A stretch of DNA of 35,404 bases from a virus: IMG/VR virus record IMGVR_UViG_3300025322_000905, positions 1-35,404 of that record; one strand, written 5' to 3'. The notes below the pieces were generated by a model. It worked only from the letters and a program-made list of their open reading frames with translations. It was not told the DNA's origin and did no database searches. Positions 28,699 to 35,404 of this stretch are shown in pieces. The translations under genes and the position numbers were made by a program. Position 1 is the first letter of the stretch. Each line of letters begins with the position of its first letter.

Positions 28699-31182
28699 TT
28701 ACTCCAACAGCTTCCACGCCTCGGCCGCCGTTAGTCGATCAATCTCCCCATCCGCCATCCCTTTTGCCCGCAAGGCTGCTCTCATCCGTTCAACGCTTGC
28801 TTTATCTGCGTCCGCGGGCGCCGTTTCGTCAGTGGAAGATAGTGGACCTAGTGGACGATACGGTGTCGATTTTCCGGAGCTTTCTAGCTGTAAGTTGGGG
28901 TCGCGAAGACTTTGGGAAAATCGTGCAGTATCGTCCACTAGGTCCACTTTTGGCCCGCTCTCTGGCGTATTTTCTACCATTTCTGACTGCACAACTGCGC
29001 CTTGTAGGCCAATACCGCGCCAAGCGAAAAGGCCACCCGTGGTCTTCGCGCGCTGCAGCCCTCTATCAGCCAGGCGCCTGCCAAACATCTGTTGGCTAAT
29101 CGGCTGCTCGTCATTATCGACAGCCCAAAGCTTGTATTTGATATAGAGGTCTTTGGCTGAGGCACGTACACGACGGTCTAGGATACAGCAATCGTTGAGG
29201 AATCCACCGAGGATGTCCATCTCATCTCGATAGCTGTTTGTAGCGTCTCTCACCTCCGCAGGCACGCCCAGCCCGTTGCGCTGCCAGTCCAGGCACCCCT
29301 GTACGGCCCACGTCAAGATACCAGGTAACTCGGTCTTGAGTAGGTCCGGCAGAGACTTGTCCTGTTCTTCATCAGGAATCTGGACCGTGAACGGAACCAA
29401 TCGCACTCGTCGCCACATGGCATTATTGGTTTCCCGAATAACTGGCTTGTGGTTCATGCCGAGCCAAATCTTAAATTGCGGCACGAACTCGAAGAAATCG
29501 TGGAACAGATAACGAGCCGTCACTGTGTCCTGTCCTGTGAGCTGCTTGATCACCGACTCCGCCAACCTTCGCCCCTCGCTAGCCTCTATTGCAATAACGA
29601 GACGTGTTCCCGCCATACGAGCGATGTCATTCGGTACCGAGTCCTTGTCCTTGTGTAGGAAGGTGTCGAATGTCGCCTGTTGAGCATAATCCGCAAGCAG
29701 ACTCTTTAAGATGTTCAGAAATACCGACTTACCATTGCCACCCGTGCCGTATAGCATGAACAGACATTGCTCCATAGTGGCACCGGTGAGGGCATACCCC
29801 GCCGCCCGCTGCAGGAAGGCGATCAGGTTCTGATTGCCTGCCATAATCCTGTCGAGGAAGGCCAGCCACGTCGGGCACGTCGCCTGTGGGTCATAGGCCA
29901 CTGAGCACAGTTTAGTCAGCAGCGCATCCTGACGATGTGGCTCCAGTTTGCCAGTCGTCAGGTCAAGTATCCCGTTCTGGCAATTGAGTAGCCAGAGATT
30001 AGCGTCGAGCTCATGGGGCTCCACAGGAATTCCTTGCTCCGAATGGGCCAGCTCGATCATGGCTTTTCGCTTTCCCACCGATTCTGAATGACGAGCATGA
30101 TCAGCCAGTGCCTTACGAACTGTATCATCAGTAGCTTTGGCCGCCTCCATGTAGATCGAACGAACCGTCAACTTCGCACAGCGATCTACGCCATCTCCAT
30201 TGTCAGGTGCCCAATAACGGCCGTCCCAAACATACCACTTGCCCGCTGCATAACAGTATCTTAGGTTCTTGCCATACCGATCTGCTAACCGCTCGGCGTT
30301 GCCCGTGTCCGTTAAGTTGAACGTTTGGCCGCTGGCTGCAGCATGTAATGCAGCCAGCGGAGGAGCCGTTGGCGCAGGCGGATACCTGACTACACTAGCG
30401 GCAATCCCACGTACCTCGTCAACTGCCAACGGAGGATCGCATTGATCGGTATTCATCGTAAGTAGCGCTGCCAGGATTGCCGCTTCTGGCATGCCCCGCC
30501 GGCGCATCGTTCCCGCCAGACTCGTCAGCGTCTTGTTGCGTTCCTTCTCAGGAATACGATCACCAATGACGCCCGCGGGCTTGCTGCCATTTCCGCCAGC
30601 TGCAGCCTGCAACAACATACGTAACCAATCTGGCATCAGTGCCAGGGCTACGTCATCCGGATGGTGCGCCATATCCCAGGCATAGCGCCGTCCAGACTGG
30701 TGCAAGCTGGGAGGCGCCACGATGTAGCCCCCATCGGCTCGTAGGTCAAGGCCGTCTAATCCTGCCAAACCTACGGCGTTGCGAACGTTACCGCCAGGGT
30801 GACTGAATAGGATGTGCCGACCACTGCCACCGGTCATACTCTCTATGGTCAACGGCACCTCGCCAAACTGGGCCTCAAGTGCCGCCAATACAGTGCTACC
30901 ACCATGATCCGGATCAACGTCTAATGCAACGATCCCGCTTTCAACACCGCAAACAATCCCAATATTCGCCTCCGGCCACATCCGCCACCAGGAGCGAATG
31001 CGGGCCTCATCTATCGTTGCCTCATCAAGACCATGTTGATTGCGCGGATGCTTACCAACCGCGCACTTTGGTTTACCACAGCTACACCCACCAGGCACAG
31101 GCGTATGAAGGGGAAATACCGACCAGCCTCGTTTAGCATAACCGAGAGCTGCCTTTAGCAAGTCTGTGTTACCGTTTGTCAT
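28699..31182 (-). CDS. Bifunctional Prim-Pol primase and SF3 (P4-type) helicase (827 aa)
   Basis: Residues 1-195 form an archaeo-eukaryotic-type Prim-Pol domain: Cys cluster CSCGKPKC, GKHPR, catalytic D88-x-D90 in ALDVDPD, SGRH at 120-123, and LDLRADGGYIVAPPS. Residues about 350-640 are a D5/SF3 helicase: Walker A GTGGNGKS at 479-486, AIEASEGRRL, and sensor LGMNHKP. A C-terminal winged-helix-like part (DLYIKYKLWAVDNDEQPISQQMFGRRLADRG) and a low-complexity tail follow. It would prime and unwind the phage DNA. It resembles phage and plasmid P4-alpha-type replication proteins. Starts with ATGA overlap. Confidence 0.92.
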   Translation of the reverse strand: MTNGNTDLLKAALGYAKRGWSVFPLHTPVPGGCSCGKPKCAVGKHPRNQHGLDEATIDEARIRSWWRMWPEANIGIVCGVESGIVALDVDPDHGGSTVLAALEAQFGEVPLTIESMTGGSGRHILFSHPGGNVRNAVGLAGLDGLDLRADGGYIVAPPSLHQSGRRYAWDMAHHPDDVALALMPDWLRMLLQAAAGGNGSKPAGVIGDRIPEKERNKTLTSLAGTMRRRGMPEAAILAALLTMNTDQCDPPLAVDEVRGIAASVVRYPPAPTAPPLAALHAAASGQTFNLTDTGNAERLADRYGKNLRYCYAAGKWYVWDGRYWAPDNGDGVDRCAKLTVRSIYMEAAKATDDTVRKALADHARHSESVGKRKAMIELAHSEQGIPVEPHELDANLWLLNCQNGILDLTTGKLEPHRQDALLTKLCSVAYDPQATCPTWLAFLDRIMAGNQNLIAFLQRAAGYALTGATMEQCLFMLYGTGGNGKSVFLNILKSLLADYAQQATFDTFLHKDKDSVPNDIARMAGTRLVIAIEASEGRRLAESVIKQLTGQDTVTARYLFHDFFEFVPQFKIWLGMNHKPVIRETNNAMWRRVRLVPFTVQIPDEEQDKSLPDLLKTELPGILTWAVQGCLDWQRNGLGVPAEVRDATNSYRDEMDILGGFLNDCCILDRRVRASAKDLYIKYKLWAVDNDEQPISQQMFGRRLADRGLQRAKTTGGLFAWRGIGLQGAVVQSEMVENTPESGPKVDLVDDTARFSQSLRDPNLQLESSGKSTPYRPLGPLSSTDETAPADADKASVERMRAALRAKGMADGEIDRLTAAEAWKLLE
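28831..28948. repeat. 21-bp perfect inverted repeat with iteron-like units inside the primase-helicase gene
   Basis: Arms 28841-28861 and 28928-28948 are exact reverse complements (21 of 21) with a 66-base spacer. The left arm contains AGTGGACCT and AGTGGACGA, and AGTGGAAGAT lies just before it, so AGTGGA recurs three times at about 9-10 base spacing; the right arm shows the mirror image. It lies in the poorly conserved tail-coding part of the gene. Confidence 0.8.
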
Positions 31183-31715
31183 CGGCCAAACCTTGCTTGG
31201 CGGGCGGCATTGTAAGCAGCCAATAGCCTTGACGTAGATTCATTATAGTAAACTGAATTGATGCAATGACAACTGATGCGACTAGCTGTAGCCTGCCACT
31301 GCATTTCAATCCTCCCACATGCTTTACATTCGCACCAATAGTAATTGCTATCCCCTGATATAAAGCCCTCATAACTGTTCTGATCGTGACTTGAGATCTC
31401 AACGGGTATGCCAGGTGAGCCACAGATGACCCAAACACCGTAACCTGTGCCTTCTTCTAGTCTTCTGGCCTTCTCCAAGATTTCATCATTGGGCCATTTC
31501 CAAGCTGAAAGACGCGGTTTTATTTCAACCCAGTGCTCTTGTTTGGGCAACCAGAAGTCTGGTAAATACCATCCCACCGTACCCAGGTCGTACCCCTCTG
31601 ATTCGTACTCAAAAGGTATTCTTAGATGATTGAAGAAAACGGCCCAACGGGCCTCTAACCGACTCCTAAATCGATACCCGGCATACACCGTCTCAATGGC
31701 CTTAATGCCGTTCAA
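31179..31715 (-). CDS. PD-(D/E)XK-like nuclease with zinc-ribbon-like tail (178 aa)
   Basis: The longer frame overlaps the HTH gene and the terminator, so the start must be downstream: TTG 31715 with AGGCGGG upstream. The N-terminal part reads YAGYRFRSRLEARWAVFFNHL, then WYLPDFWLPKQEHWVEIKP: Glu21, Pro52-Asp53 and Glu64-x-Lys66 form a nuclease core as in many phage and bacterial proteins of this type. A C-terminal cluster (CECKACGR ... CHC) could bind zinc. Probably cuts or handles DNA in replication. Overlaps the Prim-Pol start by ATGA. Confidence 0.75.
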   Translation of the reverse strand: MNGIKAIETVYAGYRFRSRLEARWAVFFNHLRIPFEYESEGYDLGTVGWYLPDFWLPKQEHWVEIKPRLSAWKWPNDEILEKARRLEEGTGYGVWVICGSPGIPVEISSHDQNSYEGFISGDSNYYWCECKACGRIEMQWQATASRISCHCINSVYYNESTSRLLAAYNAARQARFGR

Positions 31716-31756
31716 TTCTTCCCGCCTTTCGCCACCTTGCCTGCTATAGGCAACAG

Positions 31757-31783
31757 AAAAGCCGACGGCATACTGCCGTCGGC
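31757..31783 (-). terminator. Intrinsic terminator after the HTH gene
   Basis: Ten-base arms (GCCGACGGCA and its complement, 31761-31770 and 31774-31783) with a 3-base loop, followed on the minus strand by TTTTC. It separates the HTH gene from the nuclease-primase operon, so those genes need read-through or another promoter. Confidence 0.85.
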
Positions 31784-31788
31784 TTGAG

Positions 31789-32019
31789 TTAAGCGCCCTC
31801 GTGTGTGCCGTTACCGGCACTCTTGATCCAGTTCCAGGCGTCCTTTTCCAGATGGGGGAAGGCTGTGACAATCCCACGGATCACACGAACTGTCACTTTT
31901 CGCTTGCCCTGCTTCACTTGCGACCAGTAGCCACCTGAAAGCCGGAGCTTCTGAGCCATCCTGCTATCCGATAGCCCCAGGGCCACCCGCTGTTGCTCAA
32001 CTCGTTCTAGTATATTCAT
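31789..32019 (-). CDS. Small HTH regulator (76 aa)
   Basis: ATG 32019 has GAGGT nine bases upstream. HTH pattern: VEQQRVALGLSDSRMAQKLRLSGGYWSQVKQGKRKVT, followed by a helix (VIRGIVTAFPHLEKDA). The second helix/recognition helix part LSGGYWSQVKQGKR resembles Cro/CI-type domains. Its own promoter and terminator make it a separate unit; it may be the phage repressor or Cro-like protein. Confidence 0.75.
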   Translation of the reverse strand: MNILERVEQQRVALGLSDSRMAQKLRLSGGYWSQVKQGKRKVTVRVIRGIVTAFPHLEKDAWNWIKSAGNGTHEGA

Positions 32020-32046
32020 GTGGCTTTACCTCACTTTTGCTACTGC

Positions 32047-32075
32047 AATATAGCACACTTAGTAACCATACGCAA
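32047..32075 (-). promoter_or_regulatory. Promoter of the HTH regulator gene
   Basis: Minus strand: TTGCGT, 17 bases, TATATT, with TGC before the -10 (extended). It lies about 30 bases upstream of the HTH start in the 123-base gap after the vWA gene. The motif TTGCCTATTGC overlaps its -35 (32072-32082). Confidence 0.7.
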
Positions 32076-32142
32076 TAGGCAAAGTGCCCAGTTTTGCGGA
32101 GTGAGAGAATTAGCGCCACAGCGCTTTGATGCTTGAAAGACT

Positions 32143-32706
32143 TTACGTTAGCATAAGCTGCTCAACCTTGACGGCCAGATCGGCTACGCGGTCGGCGGTG
32201 ATGTGCTGGCCGCCACTGGCGGCAGCCAGTCGGGCCAGGAAGTCGGCGCCGCCATGATCTCGTTCCGAGCCCACATATACCGTGTCGATGCGGCTCTGGA
32301 ACGTGCGCGCCACTCGCAGAGCGTCCTCAGCCGAGTTAGGTTGGCCATCACTGATAACGACGAACCGCACACAGCCATCGGCCGGCTGAACGAAACGCAG
32401 AGCGTTGGCCAGGTCCGTGCCCGCCATCAGGAATGGCGGTACGCCACCAGGCACGAAGACAACCTTGTCACTGAAGGCGACGACACCAATCTTGCCCGGC
32501 AAGTCCCGCTGCAGCCGGGCCAGCTCCTCGCAGGCGACGGCGAAGCGCTGGCGGTCGCCACGAGCATCGTGCATGTCCATGCTCCCAGACGTGTCAACGA
32601 TCACGATCACGTCAACCGACAGGAAACTTTCGGCCACACTCAGGCCATCCCGCTGGGCGATAGCGCCGAGCGAACCAGGAACGATTGCTGTGCTGTTGTT
32701 GTTCAT
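32143..32706 (-). CDS. von Willebrand factor type A domain protein (187 aa)
   Basis: Complete MIDAS: D38-T-S-G-S42 in VIVDTSGSM, Thr97 in MAGTDL, and Asp120 in VVISDGQPN. This is a metal-ion-dependent adhesion site of the type that binds a partner's acidic residue. The protein is otherwise just the domain, without a signal peptide, so it works inside the cell. It follows the J-domain gene by 12 bases. Usual vWA partners are AAA+ ATPases of the MoxR type, which are absent here. Confidence 0.85.
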   Translation of the reverse strand: MNNNSTAIVPGSLGAIAQRDGLSVAESFLSVDVIVIVDTSGSMDMHDARGDRQRFAVACEELARLQRDLPGKIGVVAFSDKVVFVPGGVPPFLMAGTDLANALRFVQPADGCVRFVVISDGQPNSAEDALRVARTFQSRIDTVYVGSERDHGGADFLARLAAASGGQHITADRVADLAVKVEQLMLT

Positions 32707-32718
32707 GCCTCTCTCCCT

Positions 32719-33558
32719 CTACTGCCAGACGATCTCTGGCTTATCCTGGCCCATCACCCAGGAGCTAATCATCGTGCGGCCATCCTCCACGATGTCTTGC
32801 CATTCAAGCAGCTTCTCGACGACGAACCGCCCCAGCGTCTCCTTGCCCTCCGCGAGGAGCCACCCGTTGCGGAGCGGCGAACGGTAGCCGTACTTGTACT
32901 TTGTCCAATCAACCCGCGGCGTCTGTTGCTTGACGGATGCTTCCAGCGCCAGGCCCGCCAGGTACTTGCGCCGCATCATCTCGTTACCCAGCACCTCATA
33001 GGCGTGCTGAATGGCCTTGAAAACTTGGCCAGCATCCGGCTCGCGGCAGACATCGGGGTGCCACTGGCGAGCCAGGCGCCGGTATGCAGAGCGTACCTCG
33101 TCCGCTCCCGCTGTCTGTTTCACCGCCAACGTGGCAAACAGCGTCGGCTTCTCGTCCGGCCTCTGCGGCACGGCTTCAAACCATTCCCGCAGGATGGCCT
33201 CTGGAATGATCAGATGCCAGCCGCCGTCAACGTACCCAAAAGCCGACGACTCACCATTGCCGCGATCCTTGGTTGTGCCCAGGTATTCCAGGCGGATCAG
33301 ACGTGTCTCTGTCTGCGTTGTCTGCACGATAGCGGGCACCGTCAACACGATACCCAGGTAAGCCTCTGTCAGCTTCGCCACCTGTGGGCCGTACTGGCTA
33401 TCGATCAGCCATTGCTTGCGGTCCGGGTCCCACTTGCGAGCTGCTGGCGGTACGGCTTGCTTGAAAGCTGCTACCATGCCCGGGTCATAGGACGACCTCC
33501 ATGCCAGGCCGCCCCCCTCCGTGGCCAAGCTCGCATAGGGTGCTCTTTCGTAACGCAT
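32719..33558 (-). CDS. J-domain protein with N-terminal HARP-like segment (279 aa)
   Basis: Residues about 139-201 form a J domain (LFATLAVKQTAGADEVRSAYRRLARQWHPDV) with HPD at 167-169, followed by FKAIQHAYEVLGN. J domains recruit and stimulate DnaK/Hsp70. The N-terminal part (FKQAVPPAARKWDPDRKQWLI) resembles the HARP segment of SMARCAL1-like helicases, which binds DNA. It lies between the RecT-like gene and the vWA gene, so it probably links host chaperones with replication or recombination. Confidence 0.8.
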   Translation of the reverse strand: MRYERAPYASLATEGGGLAWRSSYDPGMVAAFKQAVPPAARKWDPDRKQWLIDSQYGPQVAKLTEAYLGIVLTVPAIVQTTQTETRLIRLEYLGTTKDRGNGESSAFGYVDGGWHLIIPEAILREWFEAVPQRPDEKPTLFATLAVKQTAGADEVRSAYRRLARQWHPDVCREPDAGQVFKAIQHAYEVLGNEMMRRKYLAGLALEASVKQQTPRVDWTKYKYGYRSPLRNGWLLAEGKETLGRFVVEKLLEWQDIVEDGRTMISSWVMGQDKPEIVWQ

Positions 33559-33570
33559 GCCGCTCCCCCC

Positions 33571-34347
33571 CTACACCAGGATATCTTGTGGCGGTGCCGG
33601 AGCAGCCGGGTTTGGCGGCTCCGTACTCTCGTTCTCTACCAGCTTCCGGGCCACTATTGCGATCTCGCCATCCGTTGCCGGCAGAAACCCGAGGCTGGCC
33701 ACCAGGACAGCCTCGACGCCATAGCGCGCTACCAGGTCGTCCAGTGTCGGCCGCGTAGCTTGTGCCATCGGTGCCGCGGGTGGCAACACTCTGTACGTAC
33801 CCTCCGCCACCACGTTGCCTGCGGCGTCCACCGTGGCGCCGAACTCGTCGGCACGCTTCATGCCACCGGTCACGTCAGCGAACAGCACGTCGATGCAGAA
33901 CCCGATAGCCCTCCACTTGAGCATGTTCTGCGGGTACTTTTCCCAGCCGCTATCTGGCTTGATGAGCTGTGCCCGCTTCGCATCCTCGATTGTGAACTCT
34001 TCGGCATGCTCGAACCCGTTGCTGCGCCGTTTCATTGACACCCGGCAAAAGGTGTCGGTCGCCTCCAGCTTGAATCCGGCCAACTCGCCACTGTTCATCA
34101 GTAGCGCCAGAGCGCCGCGAGGCGAAAGCGTCGGCTTGCCCTGGATTACCTGGATGAACTCGAATGATGCAGAGAACGACAGCCCAAGCTCCGCGCCCTT
34201 GACCATAATGGCCGCGGCCTGGTCCTGCGAGGTCACGCCAAAGAGGCGTGCCTGGTGCATCGTTGGCGCAATGGCCTTAATCACCTCCCACGCAGATAGG
34301 GTTAATTGCTGAGGGACTGCTACCGCCAGTGCTTTTGTCTCACTCAT
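33571..34347 (-). CDS. RecT-like single-strand annealing protein (258 aa)
   Basis: I prefer ATG 34347 (MSETKALAVAVPQQL) because AAAAGGAGG lies upstream; the longer start at 34374 lacks a site. Pattern of the RecT family: a helical N-terminus, VKGAELGLSFSASFEFIQVIQGKPTLSPRGALALLM, and KYPQNMLKWRAIGFCIDVLFADVTGGMKRADEF, followed by a Pro-rich C-terminus. RecT proteins anneal complementary DNA strands during phage recombination. Overlaps the ERCC4 gene by eight bases. Confidence 0.8.
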   Translation of the reverse strand: MSETKALAVAVPQQLTLSAWEVIKAIAPTMHQARLFGVTSQDQAAAIMVKGAELGLSFSASFEFIQVIQGKPTLSPRGALALLMNSGELAGFKLEATDTFCRVSMKRRSNGFEHAEEFTIEDAKRAQLIKPDSGWEKYPQNMLKWRAIGFCIDVLFADVTGGMKRADEFGATVDAAGNVVAEGTYRVLPPAAPMAQATRPTLDDLVARYGVEAVLVASLGFLPATDGEIAIVARKLVENESTEPPNPAAPAPPQDILV

Positions 34348-35068
34348 GGTACGGTGAAACCTCCTTTTCGTCATCTTGGGTTACGATTGCCAGGATCTCG
34401 CCTTCTGGTAGGCCGAGTGCCTGACGCACTCGGCGTCGGGTGCCGTCTCCGACGCCCGGCGCCGTCGGCCCTGTCCACTGCTCGTTGCTCAGGTATGCCA
34501 GCGCCCAAGCTGGCGTGCTGCAGTAGTCGAGGAGGGCCTGTGCCCGGTCCGGCCCAATGCCGGGTAATGAGGTCAAGACGCATTCCCCCTCACCCATCAG
34601 CAGCGTATCCCGGGCAGGCTTAACCCGTACTGGCCCCCGCTCCCGTGCAGCCAGGCGAATGATGGCGGCCTCCAGCTCGTCGTCCGATGCCACGAACAGC
34701 ACGTGCACCCCGATTTCTTGTACCGTCAGCAGTGTGCCCGCCACGCTGGCCCACTGCCAGCCAGTCTCCCGGCCGTCCGCGTACGCCCTACCCCCGGGCC
34801 CCGGAGCCAACGTCCCGCAGATGGCCAGGTAGGCCCATTGCGTCATCTGGCGCAGCTTAACGAGCTGGGGGAATAGCCGGTCATCCCTCAGCGTGTGCAG
34901 GAAGTCATCTGCCGTTTTCCTCTCAACCATTAATAGCGTATCATCATCGCAACCGATCATGAGATCACCTGCATTTAACATTGCCACTGAGGTGGGGGCG
35001 TTGCCAAAGGTAAGCATTCTGACCCATTCTGGCTCTCTGGAATCTACGATCACTGCACTAATTGCCAT
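34340..35068 (-). CDS. ERCC4 (XPF/MUS81)-type structure-specific nuclease (242 aa)
   Basis: N-terminal ERCC4 nuclease: IVDSREP (Asp9), AGDLMIG (Asp35) and the family signature MVERKTADDF, ERK-x3-D at 49-55. Residues about 165-180 form a helix-hairpin-helix (LTSLPGIGPDRAQALL) that contacts DNA. The XPF family cuts branched DNA. A natural partner for the RecT-like gene just downstream. GGAGGT lies 23 bases upstream of the start and fits better with a 7-codon ORF overlapping it. Confidence 0.85.
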   Translation of the reverse strand: MAISAVIVDSREPEWVRMLTFGNAPTSVAMLNAGDLMIGCDDDTLLMVERKTADDFLHTLRDDRLFPQLVKLRQMTQWAYLAICGTLAPGPGGRAYADGRETGWQWASVAGTLLTVQEIGVHVLFVASDDELEAAIIRLAARERGPVRVKPARDTLLMGEGECVLTSLPGIGPDRAQALLDYCSTPAWALAYLSNEQWTGPTAPGVGDGTRRRVRQALGLPEGEILAIVTQDDEKEVSPYHE

Positions 35069-35081
35069 TAGATAGGACCAT
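35058..35081 (-). promoter_or_regulatory. Seven-codon upstream ORF overlapping the ERCC4 start
   Basis: ATG 35081 follows GGAGGT (35091-35096) by nine bases and encodes MVLSNGN before a TAG. The ERCC4 ATG (35068) lies inside it in another frame. It may act as a leader that couples or dampens translation of the nuclease. The alternative is that the ribosome starts at 35068 in spite of the long spacing. Confidence 0.4.
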
Positions 35082-35104
35082 GATTACTTTACCTCCAAGA
35101 AGAA

Positions 35105-35137
35105 GAAAAAAGGGTAGGGTATCTTATACCCTACCCT
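35105..35137 (-). terminator. Intrinsic terminator between the edge gene and the ERCC4 gene
   Basis: 12-base arms (AGGGTAGGGTAT and its complement, 35111-35122 and 35126-35137) with a 3-base loop, followed on the minus strand by six T. It ends the transcript of the gene at the right edge; downstream genes then need their own promoter, which I did not find. Confidence 0.85.
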
Positions 35138-35147
35138 CCTACGGTAG

Positions 35148-35404
35148 CTAGAACGGTAGCCCTACCAGTGCCAGGACTTCAGGCGAGGACAGATCGAAGT
35201 GGTGGCCAATGGCCGTGTTCTTGGCGAGGAGGTCGGCGAACTTGGCGGGGTCTTCACCTGACGACTTCCAGAGGGCAGGCAGGAACTTCGCCGCATTCTC
35301 TCGACTCAAGCCACTCGCCGCAGGGGCTGGTTTCGGTAGTGGTGTCTGTGGCGCCGCCGTTTCACCGTGCCACGACACCACGCTCGCCGCCTCACAAGCC
35401 TCTT
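35148..35404 (-). CDS. C-terminal part of an unknown protein (5' end outside window)
   Basis: The frame is open to the edge with no stop; reading from the edge it begins EACEAASVV, so the GTG at 35381 is probably not the true start. A Pro/Ala-rich linker (APQTPLPKPAPAASG) is followed by a helical part (RENAAKFLPALWKSSGEDPAKFADLLAKN) and a final SPEVLALVGLPF. I do not recognise the family. Neighbouring recombination genes suggest a DNA-related role. Confidence 0.6.
   Translation of the reverse strand, partial: EACEAASVVSWHGETAAPQTPLPKPAPAASGLSRENAAKFLPALWKSSGEDPAKFADLLAKNTAIGHHFDLSSPEVLALVGLPF

Noticed and set aside
32112-32125. Small hairpin AGCGC-CACA-GCGCT after the vWA gene
   Set aside because: Stem of five bases without a T tract; too weak to call a terminator.
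32203-34038. Plus-strand ORF of 611 codons
   Set aside because: Runs antisense through vWA, J-domain and RecT-like genes; the minus strand shows their motifs, so this long frame is due to GC-rich codon bias.
1-35404. CRISPR arrays, tRNA genes, integrase and insertion sequences
   Set aside because: No spaced direct repeats of CRISPR type, no tRNA-like cloverleaf that I could recognise, and no transposase or integrase motif in any convincing frame.

Overview
This window is a piece of a tailed double-stranded DNA bacteriophage (Caudoviricetes) or a prophage of that kind. The diagnostic genes are small and large terminase, a portal fused to a Mu gpF-like domain, a prohead protease/scaffold polyprotein, an HK97-fold-type major capsid protein, an HK97 gp10-like protein and a tail-collar fibre protein. 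The sequence is GC rich, ribosome binding sites are of the AGGAGG type, GTG and TTG starts are common, and the promoters I could find are canonical sigma-70 promoters. The host is therefore a bacterium using Shine-Dalgarno initiation, but I cannot name it. No integrase, lysis cassette, DNA polymerase, tape measure, tRNA or CRISPR array was seen. Genes run off both ends, so the genome is larger than the window.

Layout from right to left, because nearly everything is on the minus strand. (1) 35.4-25.1 kb, early/replication block: partial unknown gene, terminator, ERCC4-type nuclease, RecT-like annealing protein, J-domain protein, von Willebrand A (vWA) protein, a small HTH regulator with its own promoter and terminator, a PD-(D/E)XK-like nuclease, a Prim-Pol/SF3 helicase fusion, a chain of small genes joined by 4-base overlaps (including a DUF1064 nuclease-like protein and zinc-ribbon proteins), a PAPS-reductase-family gene broken by one extra base, a full sigma-70 factor and a small unknown gene. 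(2) 25.0-22.9 kb, a plus-strand island of five small genes driven by a perfect consensus promoter (TTGACA, 17 bp, TATAAT) with an operator-like inverted repeat inside it, and closed by a strong terminator after an HTH gene. (3) 22.8-0 kb, late block on the minus strand, opened by its own promoter and by a sigma-region-4-like regulator with a zinc ribbon, followed by packaging, head, glycan and tail genes.

The most unusual part is the late block. Sugar genes are threaded through the virion genes: a phosphoheptose isomerase (gmhA-like) and a heptose-7-phosphate kinase (hddA-like) lie between the connector genes and the protease. Downstream of the capsid gene come an NDP-sugar 4,6-dehydratase-like enzyme, three methyltransferase-like proteins, a family 2 glycosyltransferase, and an 886-residue protein with one GT4 and two GT2 domains. 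A small DUF1360 membrane protein follows. This reads as a phage-encoded glycan pathway co-expressed with virion proteins, for decorating either the particle or the host surface.

Two late genes appear to carry nested in-frame internal starts with strong ribosome binding sites: a scaffold inside the protease gene, and a 93-residue domain inside the glycosyltransferase gene. A 21-bp perfect inverted repeat with iteron-like units lies inside the primase-helicase gene and is a candidate replication origin.
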